Assembly: GCA_017938785.1 (NCBI GenBank)
Contig: JAGBAU010000256.1
Location: forward strand, 1-13,228
Source: Clostridia bacterium
GTDB lineage: Bacteria; Bacillota_A; Clostridia; Christensenellales; Aristaeellaceae
Length of the DNA: 13,228 nt
Reading direction: 5' to 3'
Of this stretch, positions 12,098 to 13,228 are shown piece by piece (position 1 is the first letter of the stretch; every line of letters begins with the position of its first letter). The translations under genes and the position numbers were made by a program. The notes below the pieces were generated by a model. It saw only the letters and a program-made list of their open reading frames with translations, did not search any database and had not been told where the DNA came from.

Positions 12098-13228
12098 TCA
12101 GTCCGCCTTTTCGATGGCCAGCGCCAGCGCCTTACCGGCCAGCTTTGCGGCCAGGTCGCCGCCGGAGCCGCCCTCCTCGATGACCACGGAGATTGCATAG
12201 GGATGTTTATCATCATACACAAAACCCGTATACCAGGCGTTGGTGGCCTTGGTCTTATCGTTGCTGGTTTCGGCGGAGCCGGTCTTGCCGCACACGGTAT
12301 AACCTCGGATGGCCGCATTGCCCGCTGTGCCGGACTTGACCGTTTCATACATATATTCTGCGATGGTCCGCGCCGTTTCGGGGCGCATCACCTGGCGGTA
12401 AACCTTGCTTTCGCCCTTGCGGGTCACCTGGTCCAGGGAAGTGGAAATTTCCTTCACCAGGTAGGGCTGCATCATCGCGCCGCCGTTTGCCACGGAGCCG
12501 GTGATCATGGCCATGTGCAGCGGGGTTACCAGAACTTCGCCCTGGCCGATGCCCGCCCACACCAGGCTGTTCATATTGTGCACATTCTGGGGGAAGGAGG
12601 AATTGTACACCACGAAATCGCCGAACTTGAAGTTTTCATTGAAGCCGAAGCCCTCGGCGGTTTCCTTCAGGCGCTGGATGCCCAGCTGGTAGGCCAGCTT
12701 GCCGAAGGTCACATTGCAGCTCTTGGTGAAGGCCTTCTTCAGGTTGATATCGCCGTGAGCGGTGCGGCCGGACATGCATACGATGTCGCCGCCTTCGTAA
12801 TCCCATACACCGGAACAGGTGAAGGCCTGGTTCACCACGTTGGGATCATAGTCCAAAGCTCCCGCCAGGGTGACAATCTTGAAGATGGAACCCGGCGTGT
12901 ACAAGCCCTGCAGGCAGCGGTTCAGGTAAGCCGTATCCGCCACACCCTCCTCGGAATTGTTCAGGGAATAGGGATCGTAGTTGGGCATGGAAACCATGGC
13001 GAGAATTTCGCCGGTTCTATAGTTGGTAACGCACACCGCGCCGTTGTAGCCCTTGGGGAACATGGCAGCGATGTTGGTCTGCAGTTCCGCGTCCACGGTG
13101 ATCTGGATGCTGGAACCCACATGACGGGCGGAATTGAACACTTCGCTCAATCGATCCGTCAAAGAAGTGGAAAGATCCAGCAGCGTGGAGGAAAAGAAGC
13201 TTTCCACGCCCGCGCCGGACATACCGGC
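12098..13228 (-). CDS. Class B penicillin-binding protein, transpeptidase domain (5' end outside the window)
   Basis: This is a peptidoglycan D,D-transpeptidase of the FtsI/PbpA type, anchored in the membrane with its catalytic domain outside; it cross-links stem peptides in septal or elongation wall synthesis. The window holds the last 376 or so codons; the N-terminal anchor and most of the dimerisation domain lie beyond 13228, and the frame is still open at the edge. The three active-site motifs are present: SIFK (catalytic serine, codon near 12887), SCN (near 12720-12712), and KTGS (near 12286). The surrounding NYRTGEILAMVSMPNYDP and GQGEVLVTPLHMA blocks are typical of class B proteins. 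Which paralogue it is (PbpA, PBP2 or SpoVD-like) cannot be settled without the N-terminus. I see no PASTA domain at the C-terminus, which argues against SpoVD-type proteins that carry one. The gene runs directly into uvrC. Confidence 0.93.
   Translation of the reverse strand, partial: AGMSGAGVESFFSSTLLDLSTSLTDRLSEVFNSARHVGSSIQITVDAELQTNIAAMFPKGYNGAVCVTNYRTGEILAMVSMPNYDPYSLNNSEEGVADTAYLNRCLQGLYTPGSIFKIVTLAGALDYDPNVVNQAFTCSGVWDYEGGDIVCMSGRTAHGDINLKKAFTKSCNVTFGKLAYQLGIQRLKETAEGFGFNENFKFGDFVVYNSSFPQNVHNMNSLVWAGIGQGEVLVTPLHMAMITGSVANGGAMMQPYLVKEISTSLDQVTRKGESKVYRQVMRPETARTIAEYMYETVKSGTAGNAAIRGYTVCGKTGSAETSNDKTKATNAWYTGFVYDDKHPYAISVVIEEGGSGGDLAAKLAGKALALAIEKAD

Overview
The window reads as a stretch of chromosome from a GC-rich, endospore-forming member of the Firmicutes, most likely class Clostridia. 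The basis is a SpoIIE-type sporulation phosphatase, an IspH-ribosomal protein S1 fusion (an arrangement known from Clostridia), the gene order cmk-plsC-ispH-S1, and strong AGGAGG-type ribosome binding sites. I cannot name the genus. The genes are core or household genes. I see no mobile element, CRISPR array, rRNA or tRNA.

Layout. The left part (127-5180) is on the + strand: spoIIE with its own leader and a perfect rho-independent terminator (2201-2232). A good extended -10 promoter (2240-2268) follows, opening a three-gene unit: a small four-helix membrane protein, a GtrB/DPM1-like polyprenyl-phosphate glycosyltransferase, and an M18 zinc aminopeptidase. The right part (13228-5341) is on the - strand. 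In transcription order it holds the 3' part of a class B penicillin-binding protein (cut by the window edge), uvrC, a consensus promoter (10201-10173), an M20 Sapep/PepV-like dipeptidase, cmk, plsC and the ispH-S1 fusion. The two blocks converge at 5181-5340, a 160-bp spacer with two long hairpins of different stem but identical nine-base loop, plus a 20-bp perfect palindrome.

How the genes work together. PBP (peptidoglycan cross-linking), PlsC (phosphatidic acid), IspH (isoprenoid precursors, hence undecaprenyl phosphate) and the glycosyltransferase (a polyprenyl-phosphate user) all feed the envelope. Cmk supplies dCDP/CDP, the S1 domains act in translation, UvrC repairs DNA, and the two peptidases recycle peptides. 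From dipeptidase to plsC the genes are tightly packed, each ribosome binding site overlapping or abutting the previous stop codon, so translational coupling is likely.

The most unusual region is ispH-S1. The reading frame has no ATG, GTG or TTG before the essential first iron-sulfur cysteine, so initiation must be at a rare codon (ATC, ATT or CTG) unless the sequence has an indel. In addition, a perfect AAGGAGG followed by an in-frame ATG sits exactly at the IspH/S1 domain boundary. This would let the same mRNA make a free 377-residue S1 protein as well as the fusion. I did not find a wholly new multi-gene system.
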